DNA of 64,000 nucleotides from an uncultured Ruminococcus sp. (GCA_902798755.1 CADBYC010000001.1:1-64000), one strand, 5' to 3'; shown: positions 22,965 to 32,148, counted from the first letter of the stretch. Made by a program: numbers and translations. The notes: generated from the sequence alone by a model not told the origin.

Positions 22965-23992
22965 TCATATTCACTTCCTTCTATGGGATATATTTGACCA
23001 TGCGCATAGAGCGCACTCCAATTTGTAGCGGTTGAATAATAATTATCTATATCTTCTTGATAAGCGTATATTTTGGCATTTCCGTAAAATGCAAGTGTTG
23101 CTCTTTTTCTTAAAATAACGTTAAGTTTTACAACCGCAAAAAATGCACCCTCGCCTATGCTTGTACAATTCGGCAAATCTATCACTTTGTTAGCAGGGTT
23201 TATAAAAGCAAAGGCATATGAACCTATTGTTTCTAATAAAGGTAGGTTCCAGCTTGATAGTCCTGTCGAGTTCATAAATCCGCGCGTGCCTACTTCAATT
23301 AGATTAGGAAAATTCACAGCAAGAATATTTGCACTACGGAACGCATATTGATCTATAGAACGAACACTCGAAAAATCAACATTTGATAACGACACACAGC
23401 CATCAAAAGCAGCGTCGCCAATTGTTCTGACGTTCGGCACTATGCAAGTAGTTAGCGCTGTTTTTTTATAAAACGTATTTTGGGCTATTGCCGTAACCTC
23501 ATCATCTACATATTCCGTAATCGTTCCATCAACGAGTTTTGTGATTTCTCTCGGTACTGCTACTGTTACCTCACTATACCCATCCGCATTATCATCAGCA
23601 GCGGTATATGTGCCGTTTTCGGTGATTTGCTTTGAAACAAGAATAGGCGGAGGAAGAGCCGCGCCGACTGTGACTTTTGACAGTCCGATTGCGGGAGCTT
23701 CGGGCGTAATCGTCTGCTGTACGATGGTAGGCGTGACCGTTCGTTCTTCGAGAGGAGCGGGCAACACAGTCACTTTACTGAGCAGACCATTGTCGGGTGT
23801 GATCTCCTGCTTTACTGCGGACGGCGTGACGGTCTTTTCTTCCTCGGGGATCTTCACCGTCGCCGAGGCGAAGGACGACACGTTATAGGTCTTGTCATTC
23901 TCCGTCAGCTCGATGTCGCCTTCGGGCGAGCCGATGTAGCCGCTCGCCTTTAAAGCGGCTCTCGGAGGGTTATGTACAATCAATTCTGCCAT
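22961..23992 (-). CDS. BspA-type leucine-rich-repeat tail fibre or receptor-binding protein
   Basis: 343 residues. The N-terminus (about 1-140) has VTP...TITPE repeats with SKVTV that fit a phage-attached stalk. The second part (about 155-300) holds several LRR_5/BspA-like repeats: KKTALTTCIVPNVRTIGDAAF, CVSLSNVDFSSVRSIDQYAF, FPNLIEVGTRGF and PLLETIGSYAF. BspA-like repeats bind surface proteins or glycans. Base composition is more AT-rich than the structural genes around it. Likely host recognition. Confidence 0.8.
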   Translation of the reverse strand: MAELIVHNPPRAALKASGYIGSPEGDIELTENDKTYNVSSFASATVKIPEEEKTVTPSAVKQEITPDNGLLSKVTVLPAPLEERTVTPTIVQQTITPEAPAIGLSKVTVGAALPPPILVSKQITENGTYTAADDNADGYSEVTVAVPREITKLVDGTITEYVDDEVTAIAQNTFYKKTALTTCIVPNVRTIGDAAFDGCVSLSNVDFSSVRSIDQYAFRSANILAVNFPNLIEVGTRGFMNSTGLSSWNLPLLETIGSYAFAFINPANKVIDLPNCTSIGEGAFFAVVKLNVILRKRATLAFYGNAKIYAYQEDIDNYYSTATNWSALYAHGQIYPIEGSEYE

Positions 23993-24312
23993 TTGAGCGT
24001 ACTCCTGAACTCTATATTTCCGTTAAGCAGCGTTTCGAGAAACTTGCCGTCGCGCATGCGCTTGATCGAATAAGGGATCACCCTGCGGTCGATTACCGCC
24101 TGCGCTTCTTTCTCGGTCAGCTTCAGCTCGAAGCTGAAATCCTCCACATTAACGGTTATGTCGTCCCGATCTTCGATTCTGTCGTCGTCAAAAACGATGA
24201 CGATCTGATCGCCGACGGAAAAGCCCTGCTCAACGCCCGCGTCAAAGGTGATCGGGATTCCGTAGTCGTAACGATAGGTAGTGATGGTGTTTGTGGTTTC
24301 ATTAAACTGCAT
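23980..24312 (-). CDS. Phage tail/baseplate accessory protein
   Basis: 110 residues, mostly beta-strand (ITTYRYDYGIPITFDAG, VIVFDDDRIEDRDDITVNVEDFSFELKLTEKEA). It resembles the N-terminal domain of upper baseplate proteins, but I am not sure. Its stop overlaps the start of the LRR fibre by 13 bases, which suggests a joint role at the tail tip. Confidence 0.55.
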   Translation of the reverse strand: MQFNETTNTITTYRYDYGIPITFDAGVEQGFSVGDQIVIVFDDDRIEDRDDITVNVEDFSFELKLTEKEAQAVIDRRVIPYSIKRMRDGKFLETLLNGNIEFRSTLKWQN

Positions 24313-24324
24313 ATCATGCCCCTT

Positions 24325-24660
24325 TTATATCTGATTAAGAAGTTGTTTTTCGAACTCGCTGAACGCTAAATCAGCGATCATGACAGTCTTTCTGAGCTTG
24401 CGCTTAGCCGACTGGATGTGACGCGTAACTGTGGATTTTGAGAGGCACAGCGTTGCGGCAATGTCTTTCATCTTCATGTTCTGAAAATAATACATGATGA
24501 TGCAGTCTCGCTGGCGGTCGGTCAGTTCAGACTTGACAGCGTTCATCATAGCCCGTTTCAGCATGTCCAGTCTTGCATGATTGTCATGACCGTGGCCGGA
24601 GAGCGAAAACGCGATAATGTCGCTGTTCTCCTCGTCAAGATATATTCGCTCACTTCTCAC
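24325..24660 (-). CDS. Sigma-70 region-4-like phage regulator
   Basis: 111 residues. The C-terminal part has a clear sigma region-4 helix-turn-helix: LTDRQRDCIIMYYFQNMKMK followed by DIAATLCLSKSTVTRHIQSAKRKLR. There is no region 2. It sits in the middle of tail-tip genes, a strange place for a regulator. It may control late genes or a moron. It overlaps the preceding small gene by 11 bases. Confidence 0.7.
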   Translation of the reverse strand: MRSERIYLDEENSDIIAFSLSGHGHDNHARLDMLKRAMMNAVKSELTDRQRDCIIMYYFQNMKMKDIAATLCLSKSTVTRHIQSAKRKLRKTVMIADLAFSEFEKQLLNQI

Positions 24661-24868
24661 AGTCGTTCTCCCCGCGCTGACGCAGATGCTTAGCGGTCTT
24701 TAATAACTCTCGGTAGATACAGCGGTAAGCGGTGATCACCCTCTGAATACTGCCGCGCTCGTCCTTTGACAGGTTCTCGCTTTTCAGCTTCTCCTTGTAC
24801 TTATTGATGGTTCCGAGCACCCTCTCAGCGTCCCTCTTATACTCGTCAGCCCATTCTATATAGTTCAT
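24650..24868 (-). CDS. Small helical protein cotranscribed with the sigma-like gene
   Basis: 72 residues, charged and helical (WADEYKRDAERVLGTINKYKEKL). The overlap with the sigma-like gene suggests the two are a unit inserted between tail genes. No family recognised. Confidence 0.55.
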   Translation of the reverse strand: MNYIEWADEYKRDAERVLGTINKYKEKLKSENLSKDERGSIQRVITAYRCIYRELLKTAKHLRQRGENDCEK

Positions 24869-24879
24869 GTTAATTCTCC

Positions 24880-25614
24880 TTAGATCTGTGTAAGCAGGCT
24901 CACGACGTCGCCGAGCATGTCGTCGATCTTGTCTGTCGTGTATGCTTCGATATAGGTCGGCGCTGTTTCAGAAGAGATATCAGTCGCCTCTGACGTTTTG
25001 ATTCCGATCACGCCGCGCTCTTCGCTGAAATAATACTGACCCTTCGACACCTGCTTCAGGTCGATCACGCGCGCCTTGGATTCGTTCGCCAATGAGGCGT
25101 AATCTTCTAAATGAAGTTCATCAGAGAGCGCGTCGGCCAGCGCTTCTGCCAAATCCGATACAGATATATCGCCCTCAAGGCTCAGCCCAGCGATCAGCGT
25201 GGTCTTGTCGACCTTGTCGTCGGCGATCGGCGTCCATTGTTCACTGTAGGTTTTGTCCCATGTGTACTGATGGCTCCCCTGTGAGATACCTGTGCGATAT
25301 TGGAAGCCCTGATCCCTTGTCAGTCTGAACTGCGTCACAGATACGCCCGCCGCGTAGTTGCTATAGCCTGAGAAAAAGACAAGGGCGCGATAGTTACTTC
25401 CTACGCGATGCAGATAGATAGTGTTGTATTCGTCTGCGGTATCGATCGCGTCGTCTACGACCGCTTTGATGTTGACCTTGCCGTTTTGATCACTGTCCAT
25501 CGCGTTGATGGCGTTGACAGCGTCCTCGATACCGTTCTCGATCTTATTGAGATTCTGGGCGTTGAGAGCGGGAGCGCTGCCGTTCACCCAATGTGTCTTG
25601 TTGTAGCTGTTCAT
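24880..25614 (-). CDS. Phage tail fibre/baseplate protein
   Basis: 244 residues. The N-terminus (KTHWVNGSAPALNAQNLNKIENGIEDAVNAIN) is a tail-attachment motif common to Firmicutes phage fibre proteins. The middle part (YLHRVGSNYRALVFFSGYSN through GSHQYTWDKTYSEQWTPI) is beta-rich and resembles a C-terminal head domain. Stop and start overlap (ATGA) with the tail protein before it. Confidence 0.7.
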   Translation of the reverse strand: MNSYNKTHWVNGSAPALNAQNLNKIENGIEDAVNAINAMDSDQNGKVNIKAVVDDAIDTADEYNTIYLHRVGSNYRALVFFSGYSNYAAGVSVTQFRLTRDQGFQYRTGISQGSHQYTWDKTYSEQWTPIADDKVDKTTLIAGLSLEGDISVSDLAEALADALSDELHLEDYASLANESKARVIDLKQVSKGQYYFSEERGVIGIKTSEATDISSETAPTYIEAYTTDKIDDMLGDVVSLLTQI

Positions 25615-26900
25615 ACGATACTTTCGTCATTCTCCTTTCCCATGATCTCTACGCTCTTCGCTTCGATCTCGACCCTCATGCCGTACAGACCTTTCAATGT
25701 TCTGGAAAGCACGATACTCTCCACATAGGGGACGTCGGAATCAGACGTCGGCAGCTTCACACGGTCGCCGACCTGAACCCACCAGCGATTGAAGATCGAG
25801 GCCTTGAACGGACGGTACTGATAAGTATTTCCTGTAATGACGTTGTTGTTACCCGTATGCGGAGATGTAGCAGGAGGATCGCTGATGTTGTATCCCCGAC
25901 AGTAAGGGGTACCGAGATTGCCGATGATATCATAATCATTGTTGTTCTTGATACAGCATGTCAATGGATTATCGGATAGATAACAACTGTACCCATCATA
26001 AGGCGGGTAATAAATGTAGGTATATCTATTGCCTTTATCAAAATCAAACTGAACGTAACGGATCTCTTTTGTCAGAAAGTCCTCATAAGACAGGGACGAA
26101 TAGGATGATATCGTGTAACGTTGACTTTTATTCAGATAAGGTTTTACGGCTCGGGGGGCGGCGCGCCAACTCGTTATGCTGCTAACAGGCGGCGCGTCCT
26201 CGATCAGGAACACACCATTCAGCTCGCACAACCAACGATAGACGTCAAGCAGCGTAATATCCTTGTCGATCACATTAAGCCATAGATCACTGGTGATATC
26301 AATGTTTGTACCGTTGTTTACAAAATCGGTCGTGTTGACGTTGATCTTCGCTCTCGGGGCAAAAGCGCCGAACATCATACTGAAATTGACATCTCTGAAT
26401 TCGTACTGCTCCAGATAGTTATAGACCCTGTTCTTGCACTTCACCGTCGAGGCATAATGCATACGGTCAAAGGCGACGATCCTGCGGATCTTATGATTGT
26501 TCGTCTTAAGGCACGAAAACACAGGACCGACAAAGAGTAAATACTCGTCCGTTGTTCTCCTCGTGTTGGGATAAAGCTCGTCGGAGGGATAGAGCGTATC
26601 CGCCGGATACAGATCCGCCGTATACCGTCCCTGAGCTGTTACGGTGATACGCTTGCCGCTCAGATCGGGGGTATCCATCACGTTCATTGTCAGCTGTGAA
26701 GGAATACACCCGCCGATCTTGAGCTCGCTGTCATCACAGATCGACTGCTTGATCTCAAGGCTCTCCGATACGATCTTCGACGGGTCCAGCGGGACAGGCT
26801 CGCTCCACACGCCGTTTGAATAGCTCTGGATCCCGACCGTGACGACGGTGTCATAACTGCCAACGAGCGCATCGTCGAGCGCGTATAATTCGGTTATCAT
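25611..26900 (-). CDS. Phage tail-tip (tail-associated minor structural) protein
   Basis: 429 residues. It contains repeated YPADTLYPSDELYP motifs and a region resembling the tail hub fold, followed by a domain ending WVQVGDRVKLPTSDSD and RTLKGLYGMRVEIEA. Position after the distal tail protein and before the fibre fits the central tail-tip protein. No peptidase motif could be confirmed. Confidence 0.7.
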   Translation of the reverse strand: MITELYALDDALVGSYDTVVTVGIQSYSNGVWSEPVPLDPSKIVSESLEIKQSICDDSELKIGGCIPSQLTMNVMDTPDLSGKRITVTAQGRYTADLYPADTLYPSDELYPNTRRTTDEYLLFVGPVFSCLKTNNHKIRRIVAFDRMHYASTVKCKNRVYNYLEQYEFRDVNFSMMFGAFAPRAKINVNTTDFVNNGTNIDITSDLWLNVIDKDITLLDVYRWLCELNGVFLIEDAPPVSSITSWRAAPRAVKPYLNKSQRYTISSYSSLSYEDFLTKEIRYVQFDFDKGNRYTYIYYPPYDGYSCYLSDNPLTCCIKNNNDYDIIGNLGTPYCRGYNISDPPATSPHTGNNNVITGNTYQYRPFKASIFNRWWVQVGDRVKLPTSDSDVPYVESIVLSRTLKGLYGMRVEIEAKSVEIMGKENDESIV

Positions 26901-26912
26901 AACATCACCCCG

Positions 26913-27314
26913 TCAATTCTCGATCAATTCGATCGAGATTGGATTATAGTGGATCGTATCATCGTCAAAATCCATGATGGAGAAGGTGATATCAGGCAGA
27001 TAGAAGGTACCCGAATCGTAGGCGTTCGACTCGTCGTTCCAGTACACGACCTCGACGTCGCGGTGCAGGTCATCGGCATAGCCCATACGCTCCTGCAGGT
27101 CGATCTTCTCGTCCAGTGTCAGACCGATACGGGTATTGAAACGTATACTCGTCCTGGTGTGCGGCATGGTCGCTCTGTGGAGGTAGCCGTTCTGGTCGAC
27201 CTGCGCGTCAGCCTCCTGACGCTGATCGGGCGTTGTTTCGTAATCTGTAAAGTACTCTCGCGGGATCACGTTCCCGTTGATCTTGAGAATATAGCCCTGA
27301 TAGCTGTTCGCCAA
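26913..27314 (-). CDS. Distal tail-like protein (DUF6711-like)
   Basis: 133 residues, beta-rich (SYQGYILKINGNVIPREYF; VVYWNDESNAYDSGTFYLPDI). I recall this as the DUF6711 family, found between tape measure and tail-tip genes of Clostridia phages, so a distal-tail role is likely. It starts 15 bases after the tape measure. Confidence 0.65.
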   Translation of the reverse strand: MANSYQGYILKINGNVIPREYFTDYETTPDQRQEADAQVDQNGYLHRATMPHTRTSIRFNTRIGLTLDEKIDLQERMGYADDLHRDVEVVYWNDESNAYDSGTFYLPDITFSIMDFDDDTIHYNPISIELIEN

Positions 27315-27328
27315 ATATCACACCTCCC

Positions 27329-29761
27329 CTACCACGGCACGGCGCCGTGATGGCGTTGCTTATACAGATTGACCTCACGGACGAACTCATTGAACAGCAC
27401 CTCTCCGCTGAGCGTCGCGACAAACTGATAGGAGTTGCCGCCGTTATTCTTGAAGATGATAAACTGTTCATACAGCTTCTTGATGTATTCAAGGATCGAC
27501 TTCAACAGCGTTGTGTCCGCTTCGCTCCGTCCGGTACCCATGATACGTTCCAGATCGCTCAACGGAGCGACGACCTCAGGGTTACCGCTGCCCGCGCCCG
27601 CGTTATCTCCAACCAGCGCAAGGGTCGGCGCCTTGACGATATTGCCGTGAGCCATGTGAGGGATCTTTGTATCGCTACCCGCATGTATTCCTCCGCTCGA
27701 ACTTTCAATCTCTTTTGAAATTTCAAGATGTTGGATCAACGGGGCTTCTGAGGGCATTTCCCAACCCCATTCCTCGCCAAACAAAGAACCCAGTCCTTTT
27801 ACTAAACCGCCTATAGCATTACCGATTAACGCAATCACATAATAAATTCCTTGCCACAGGCTATTTAGAATATCGATTATTGTATTACATATTCCCAAGA
27901 AGAAATCGGTCAAACCATTCCATGCTTTTGTCCAATCTCCTGTAAAGACTCCGGAGATAAAATCGCATAAACCACTTAATGCGTCTACGATATTCCCGAT
28001 TGTATCAATCAGAATTTCCAATGATGTCATTGTGGATCCGCCGATAATATCAATAATCGCTTCAATAGCGGGACCAAGTATTTTTGTCAGAACTTCTACA
28101 ATAGGCCCTAACTTTTCAAACAATTTTCCGATTTTCTCACCGAGCTCTTCTAACTTAGGACCGATTTTATCTCCGATCTTATTGAACCATTCGCCGATTT
28201 TTTGAAGCGCAGGCCAGAGGATGTTCTCCCACAGCGGTTGAAGCACTGCGCCGATATTCGCAATGATCGGGGTAACAAAGCCGATGATAGAGGCGATCAG
28301 GTTCAGGATCGTCGGGAGGATCTTCTCCGCGAAGAGCTGAGACGAGGGCAAGATCACATTCTCAAAAATATACTCGATCTGCGGGAGTATCGCGTCGACT
28401 AAGGGATCCAATTTAGACAATATATTTTCGATACTCGTCTTAAGCGGATCAAGATTCAGGTTGCTTTTCCACTCCTGCCAGACCCCTTTCATTCTGTCAA
28501 AGGAGCTTGCAACCTTTGCTCCGATCGGCTTAATATACTTGTTGTAGGCGCTGACGAGCGGTTCGAACATCTTCGACAGCTTTGTCTTGAGAGCGCCGAG
28601 CTTTGTGTCGGCGTCAGACGTGTCGATCGTCAGCTCTGAATTGATGGTACTGCCGAGATTGCTCAGCGGATTTGAGCTATCAGCATCATCAGAACTGTTA
28701 CCGCCCGACTGACTGATAACATTCAATCTATCAAAAGAAGCCAAGCCGCGCTTGACTTCGTCGTTTGTTTTCTTGACTTCCTTAGTCAAATCAGACTGGT
28801 TATCGACCGCGGTACCGATCGCGTCGGAGGTTGCCTGCGCTGTGTTTGCGGAGTCGTCGTTCTTCCAGCCAAACAGGTCGGACAGCGCCGATACCGCCGC
28901 CTTGGCATACACCGTCATGCGCTGCAGCCATTCGGTGATGCGCTTGATGATCGCTACCGCGCCGTTAAGGACGGGCTTTCCGATGACTCCGAGCAGCTGA
29001 TCCCACGCTTCTTTGAGATTGCCGACGACATTTTCAAGGCCGTCAGCCTCGCGGGCAGCCTGACCGAGAGCGCCGGACGCGGCGTTCGCGTCCTTCACCA
29101 TCTGTAAGAGCGTCAGCTGCTTCTGATCCTCGGACAAATCCCTGAAGCTCTGACCGTACAGCTTGTTTGCCGCGGCGTTACGAGTCGTTTCGGTACAGGA
29201 CAGACCGAGGGCGGCGTCGTTGGCATAGTTGCCCTTGAGGAAAGATCTCAGACTCTCGGCGGTATCCTCGAGCGAGCGGTCATAGTACGCCGCTGAGTCC
29301 GCCGTGACCTGCAGCGCCTCCCGCATCATGTTCAGCGCGTTTGCAGAGTCCATGCCCGTTGTCTTGGCAAACGCGAAGATCAAGGTTCCTACACCCTGCA
29401 GACGGCTTTGGACGATACCGCTCTCGTCGGCGACCTTTTTCATTGCCGCTGTCGCGGAGTCAGACAGATCACCGAAGGTCTGCTCAAACTGCGAATTCGC
29501 CGCCTGAACCTGAGCCGAGGACTGCACCAGTTTCTTTGTAAAGCCGGTGATTGCCGCGACGGAAAACACCGCCGCTACCTTCCTGCCGATACCGCTGAGT
29601 GTGTTCGTGATCTTCGAGCCAACCGAGTTCGCGGTATTGTTCAGAGCGTTTGATACTCTGCTGCCGACGGCTTTCGCCTCGTTCGGAATCTTATTAGCTT
29701 CCTGATTGAATTTTTGTTTATTTAAAACGAGATCAATACCGATCTCGCCGACTTTATCCAA
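27329..29761 (-). CDS. Tape measure protein
   Basis: 810 residues, the longest gene of the prophage. It starts with TTG (GGTGGTGAT upstream). The N-terminus (about 1-250) matches the TMP family (MDKVGEIGIDLVLNKQKF; FDRSFEQTFGDLSD-like segments), and the middle is hydrophobic and helical with repeated proline/glycine/tryptophan segments (ILWPALQKIGEWFNKIGDKI). It sets tail length (about 0.12 micrometre by the usual 1.5 angstrom per residue rule, inferred) and ejects with DNA. Confidence 0.9.
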   Translation of the reverse strand: MDKVGEIGIDLVLNKQKFNQEANKIPNEAKAVGSRVSNALNNTANSVGSKITNTLSGIGRKVAAVFSVAAITGFTKKLVQSSAQVQAANSQFEQTFGDLSDSATAAMKKVADESGIVQSRLQGVGTLIFAFAKTTGMDSANALNMMREALQVTADSAAYYDRSLEDTAESLRSFLKGNYANDAALGLSCTETTRNAAANKLYGQSFRDLSEDQKQLTLLQMVKDANAASGALGQAAREADGLENVVGNLKEAWDQLLGVIGKPVLNGAVAIIKRITEWLQRMTVYAKAAVSALSDLFGWKNDDSANTAQATSDAIGTAVDNQSDLTKEVKKTNDEVKRGLASFDRLNVISQSGGNSSDDADSSNPLSNLGSTINSELTIDTSDADTKLGALKTKLSKMFEPLVSAYNKYIKPIGAKVASSFDRMKGVWQEWKSNLNLDPLKTSIENILSKLDPLVDAILPQIEYIFENVILPSSQLFAEKILPTILNLIASIIGFVTPIIANIGAVLQPLWENILWPALQKIGEWFNKIGDKIGPKLEELGEKIGKLFEKLGPIVEVLTKILGPAIEAIIDIIGGSTMTSLEILIDTIGNIVDALSGLCDFISGVFTGDWTKAWNGLTDFFLGICNTIIDILNSLWQGIYYVIALIGNAIGGLVKGLGSLFGEEWGWEMPSEAPLIQHLEISKEIESSSGGIHAGSDTKIPHMAHGNIVKAPTLALVGDNAGAGSGNPEVVAPLSDLERIMGTGRSEADTTLLKSILEYIKKLYEQFIIFKNNGGNSYQFVATLSGEVLFNEFVREVNLYKQRHHGAVPW

Positions 29762-29773
29762 ATAATCACCACC

Positions 29774-30115
29774 TTACTGCGACATAAAGTAGCCTTGTAT
29801 CTGGGCAAGAAAAGCCTCGTGGGCTTCTTTGTCCCGATTGACGGGGAGAGGGTGTTTTCGTCTCCACCCGTCCCTGATCTTTTTCTGCGCGGAGTTGAAC
29901 CGCTTCAACACTTCGGGATCATTCTCCGATCGGATCTGCACCAGATTACCGAGCGGCGTGTCGGGATTCAATCCTGATAGGAGCGAGAAAAACTCGTTAC
30001 AGGTCATCTTCCGGAATTCAGCCGAGTACATACGGACCCCGTACTGCGACATCATTGAGGCGACAATAACGTCGTAGTCCTCAATCAGGTCGTAGTAGGG
30101 GTCTGAGCTTCCCCC
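29774..30115 (-). CDS. Tail assembly chaperone, frameshifted C-terminal part (Gp15-like)
   Basis: An ATG-started frame covers 29774-30055 (93 residues), but the frame is open upstream to the slippery site near 30115 and encodes SDPYYDLIEDYDVIVASMM before QYGVRMY. That upstream part is conserved-looking and acidic, as in phage Gp15/gpGT tails. It is best read as the second half of a -1 frameshift product with the gene at 30085-30399. The fusion protein is a tail chaperone working with the tape measure. Confidence 0.75.
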   Translation of the reverse strand, partial: GGSSDPYYDLIEDYDVIVASMMSQYGVRMYSAEFRKMTCNEFFSLLSGLNPDTPLGNLVQIRSENDPEVLKRFNSAQKKIRDGWRRKHPLPVNRDKEAHEAFLAQIQGYFMSQ

Positions 30116-30399
30116 TCGTTATCTCCCGAGGCGATCACCGTTGCCGCCTGCAGAATCACGGTGCTGAAATCGTTAAAGTCGAGCCCGAACGCCTCGATCT
30201 TCTCGCGGCTCTCTTCGGGGAAAAGAACCTGATACAGGCTGTAGATATCCTTGGGGTCGAGTCTCTCCTTCTGCAGGGTCGGGGTGATCTTCAAAACGTC
30301 GACCGCCTTGTTGCTGACCTCGATCTCGACGCCCTTGATGACGATCTTCGGCTTCTCTTCAAAATTCAGTTTGTCGGTAATATCAACGATCTTTGCCAT
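30085..30399 (-). CDS. Tail assembly chaperone, first frame
   Basis: 104 residues (MAKIVDITDKLNFEEKPKI, VSNKAVDVLKI, then the helical DPKDIYSLYQVLF). It lies between major tail protein and tape measure, as gpG-type chaperones do. Near its end the codons GAG GGG GAA (30117-30109) allow a -1 slip into the Gp15-like frame. Without a slip it ends in QTPTTT and stops at 30085. Confidence 0.8.
   Translation of the reverse strand: MAKIVDITDKLNFEEKPKIVIKGVEIEVSNKAVDVLKITPTLQKERLDPKDIYSLYQVLFPEESREKIEAFGLDFNDFSTVILQAATVIASGDNEGEAQTPTTT
30109..30117 (-). promoter_or_regulatory. Probable programmed -1 frameshift site
   Basis: The G5 run in GAG GGG GAA (read on the minus strand) can slip back one base, giving GGG-GGA-AGC in the downstream frame. 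The frame before and after is conserved in amino-acid pattern. No downstream pseudoknot was worked out by eye. Confidence 0.65.
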
Positions 30400-30466
30400 C
30401 GTTCATCTCTCCTTTTAAAGAAATACGGAGCTGCCGTGTGACAGCTCCGTTGATGTTTTTCGGCAA

Positions 30467-30916
30467 TTATGCCGCAGGGGTATAGGTAGGCTTGCCGTTG
30501 CTGAGCATTTCCCACTCAAGGGGACCTACGTCCGCTGCTTCGCCGGTATTCATGTTGGTCACATTGATAACAGCATTGCTGAACAGCAGTGTGGAACCGT
30601 CGGGGAAAGTCCACAGGACGTTTGCCTCCGCGTTTCTTCCGTTCTTATAGAAGAATTCCGCTACCATGTTGTTGCCGGCGTCGCCGATATTACGCTTGCC
30701 CTTAACGGCGATCTTGATGGATTTTCCGGTCATCAGACGGCGAATCCAACCTTCCTCACCGTAGGAGCGCCACTCCTGAATGACGTTATCGATCGTCATG
30801 GTGTAGCTTTCCATATCCGCGATTGCGGTTGAAGGGGTTGCAGTTCCCGCTGCGCCGATCTTGAACTGATTTTCGTAACAAGGGAATACTCCCGAAGGTA
30901 CTACAGGATCAGACAT
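30467..30916 (-). CDS. Major tail tube protein
   Basis: 149 residues. The pattern MESYTMTIDNVIQEWRSYGEEGWIRRLMTGKSIKIAVKGKRN is typical of major tail tube proteins of Firmicutes siphophages, with a beta-sandwich C-terminus. Order (tail terminator before, chaperones after) agrees. Confidence 0.85.
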   Translation of the reverse strand: MSDPVVPSGVFPCYENQFKIGAAGTATPSTAIADMESYTMTIDNVIQEWRSYGEEGWIRRLMTGKSIKIAVKGKRNIGDAGNNMVAEFFYKNGRNAEANVLWTFPDGSTLLFSNAVINVTNMNTGEAADVGPLEWEMLSNGKPTYTPAA

Positions 30917-31424
30917 GATTCTCTATCTCCTTTCCTACAAATAATTCAAATTCTATGACGAATTCATAAACGCCGAAATCGTCTGTATCAACAAAGACAG
31001 GTTCAGGTACCAGCAAATTGATATGTTTGATTCTGCGCACAGTCATACCGTCGATATTCGGATAATGCACCTCACAGGACGGAATATCCTCACCGGGATA
31101 TTCCGCGTCAAGACGTGTATCCGTGATCCGATCGAGATCACTCCACGGGAGGGGGGTATGCAAGAACTCAAACAGCTTACACGCGGCATACTGGGACTGT
31201 TCCATGTTGTGGGTGTAGTGGATCAGCAGTGAGATACCGACCCTCTCATAGCTCTCCAGCGCTCCGTAGGCGCGGTAGGGCTGTTTTCCTCTCTGTACGA
31301 GCGGATAAACGCCCAGCGCCTTGTCGGGCTTACTGTCGAGCTTGCCGCAATAACCATGATGAAACAGCTCATGATACACGGGCATGCGTTTCAGCCATGT
31401 CAAAACATCATATACGCCTATCAT
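30909..31424 (-). CDS. Phage tail terminator-like minor protein
   Basis: 171 residues (VYDVLTWLKRMPVYHELF at the start; later VFVDTDDFGVYEFVIEFELFVG). Its location between the HK97-gp10-like protein and tail tube, and its size, fit a tail terminator. Its end overlaps the start of the tail tube by eight bases. Confidence 0.65.
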   Translation of the reverse strand: MIGVYDVLTWLKRMPVYHELFHHGYCGKLDSKPDKALGVYPLVQRGKQPYRAYGALESYERVGISLLIHYTHNMEQSQYAACKLFEFLHTPLPWSDLDRITDTRLDAEYPGEDIPSCEVHYPNIDGMTVRRIKHINLLVPEPVFVDTDDFGVYEFVIEFELFVGKEIENHV

Positions 31425-31810
31425 AATCCTGTCTCCTTCTTATAGATCGCGGCGAAGGCTTTCTGTGCGAAATCCTCCTGCTGTCCGCCGGGCAGCCACG
31501 GTTCGTACCACTTGCCGCGGGCGTTGGCGTTAAACCTGTGATTGAAGTTATACTCGGGGTGATAATACAGCCGTCGTGCATACGGCGTACTGGATATGAT
31601 CTCAATACGCCCCTGTGCGGCGTGGCTGTCGTCCACAAAGGTGCTTTCGTTCTGCAGGTTGCCCGTCTTGAACGGAAACACCTCGGCGTTTTTGACTTCG
31701 CTCAACAGCGCCGCGCCGGTCATCTCCAATGCTTTGACAGCCGACGCGGTGAGATTGTTGATCTTGGGGATGTTGATCTTGACGGTAGATCTGACGTCGA
31801 TCGGAGCCAT
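31421..31810 (-). CDS. Minor capsid/tail completion protein (HK97 gp10-like)
   Basis: 129 residues. FPFKTGNLQNESTF and TPYARRLYYHPEYNF with WYEPWLPG are typical of the gp10-like tail-completion group. ATGA overlap with the next gene. Confidence 0.7.
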   Translation of the reverse strand: MAPIDVRSTVKINIPKINNLTASAVKALEMTGAALLSEVKNAEVFPFKTGNLQNESTFVDDSHAAQGRIEIISSTPYARRLYYHPEYNFNHRFNANARGKWYEPWLPGGQQEDFAQKAFAAIYKKETGL

Positions 31811-32148
31811 CAGATCAGCTCCAAACAGGTATAATTGACCGTACCGTCGGGATTGCGGGCTTTGAGCCCGCGCAGCACATGGCGCCTGACGCCGAATACT
31901 TTGACCTCTCCGCCGGAGATCACAGGCATATCGGGCGCGATATCGCCGTTGAAAAAGGCGCGCCCGCTGATCTCGACCAGCTTCTTTTGCTGGGTCATTA
32001 CCGTCTTTGCGCCGTCCTGATAATTACACATCAGATCCGCCTCAAAGACAGTGATCGGCTCGCCGCGCTCTGTCAGCCCTTCTCCGTGGAGCTTGACGCT
32101 GATCGGCGTCTTGCATACGGCGTCGGGTACCAGCTTGACGTACTTCAT
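31810..32148 (-). CDS. Head-tail stopper-like protein
   Basis: 112 residues, beta-rich, containing ISVKLHGEGLTERGEPI and ISGRAFFNGDIAPD. Position and size fit a head-closure (stopper) protein. It shares its last base with the first base of the next gene. Confidence 0.65.
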   Translation of the reverse strand: MKYVKLVPDAVCKTPISVKLHGEGLTERGEPITVFEADLMCNYQDGAKTVMTQQKKLVEISGRAFFNGDIAPDMPVISGGEVKVFGVRRHVLRGLKARNPDGTVNYTCLELI

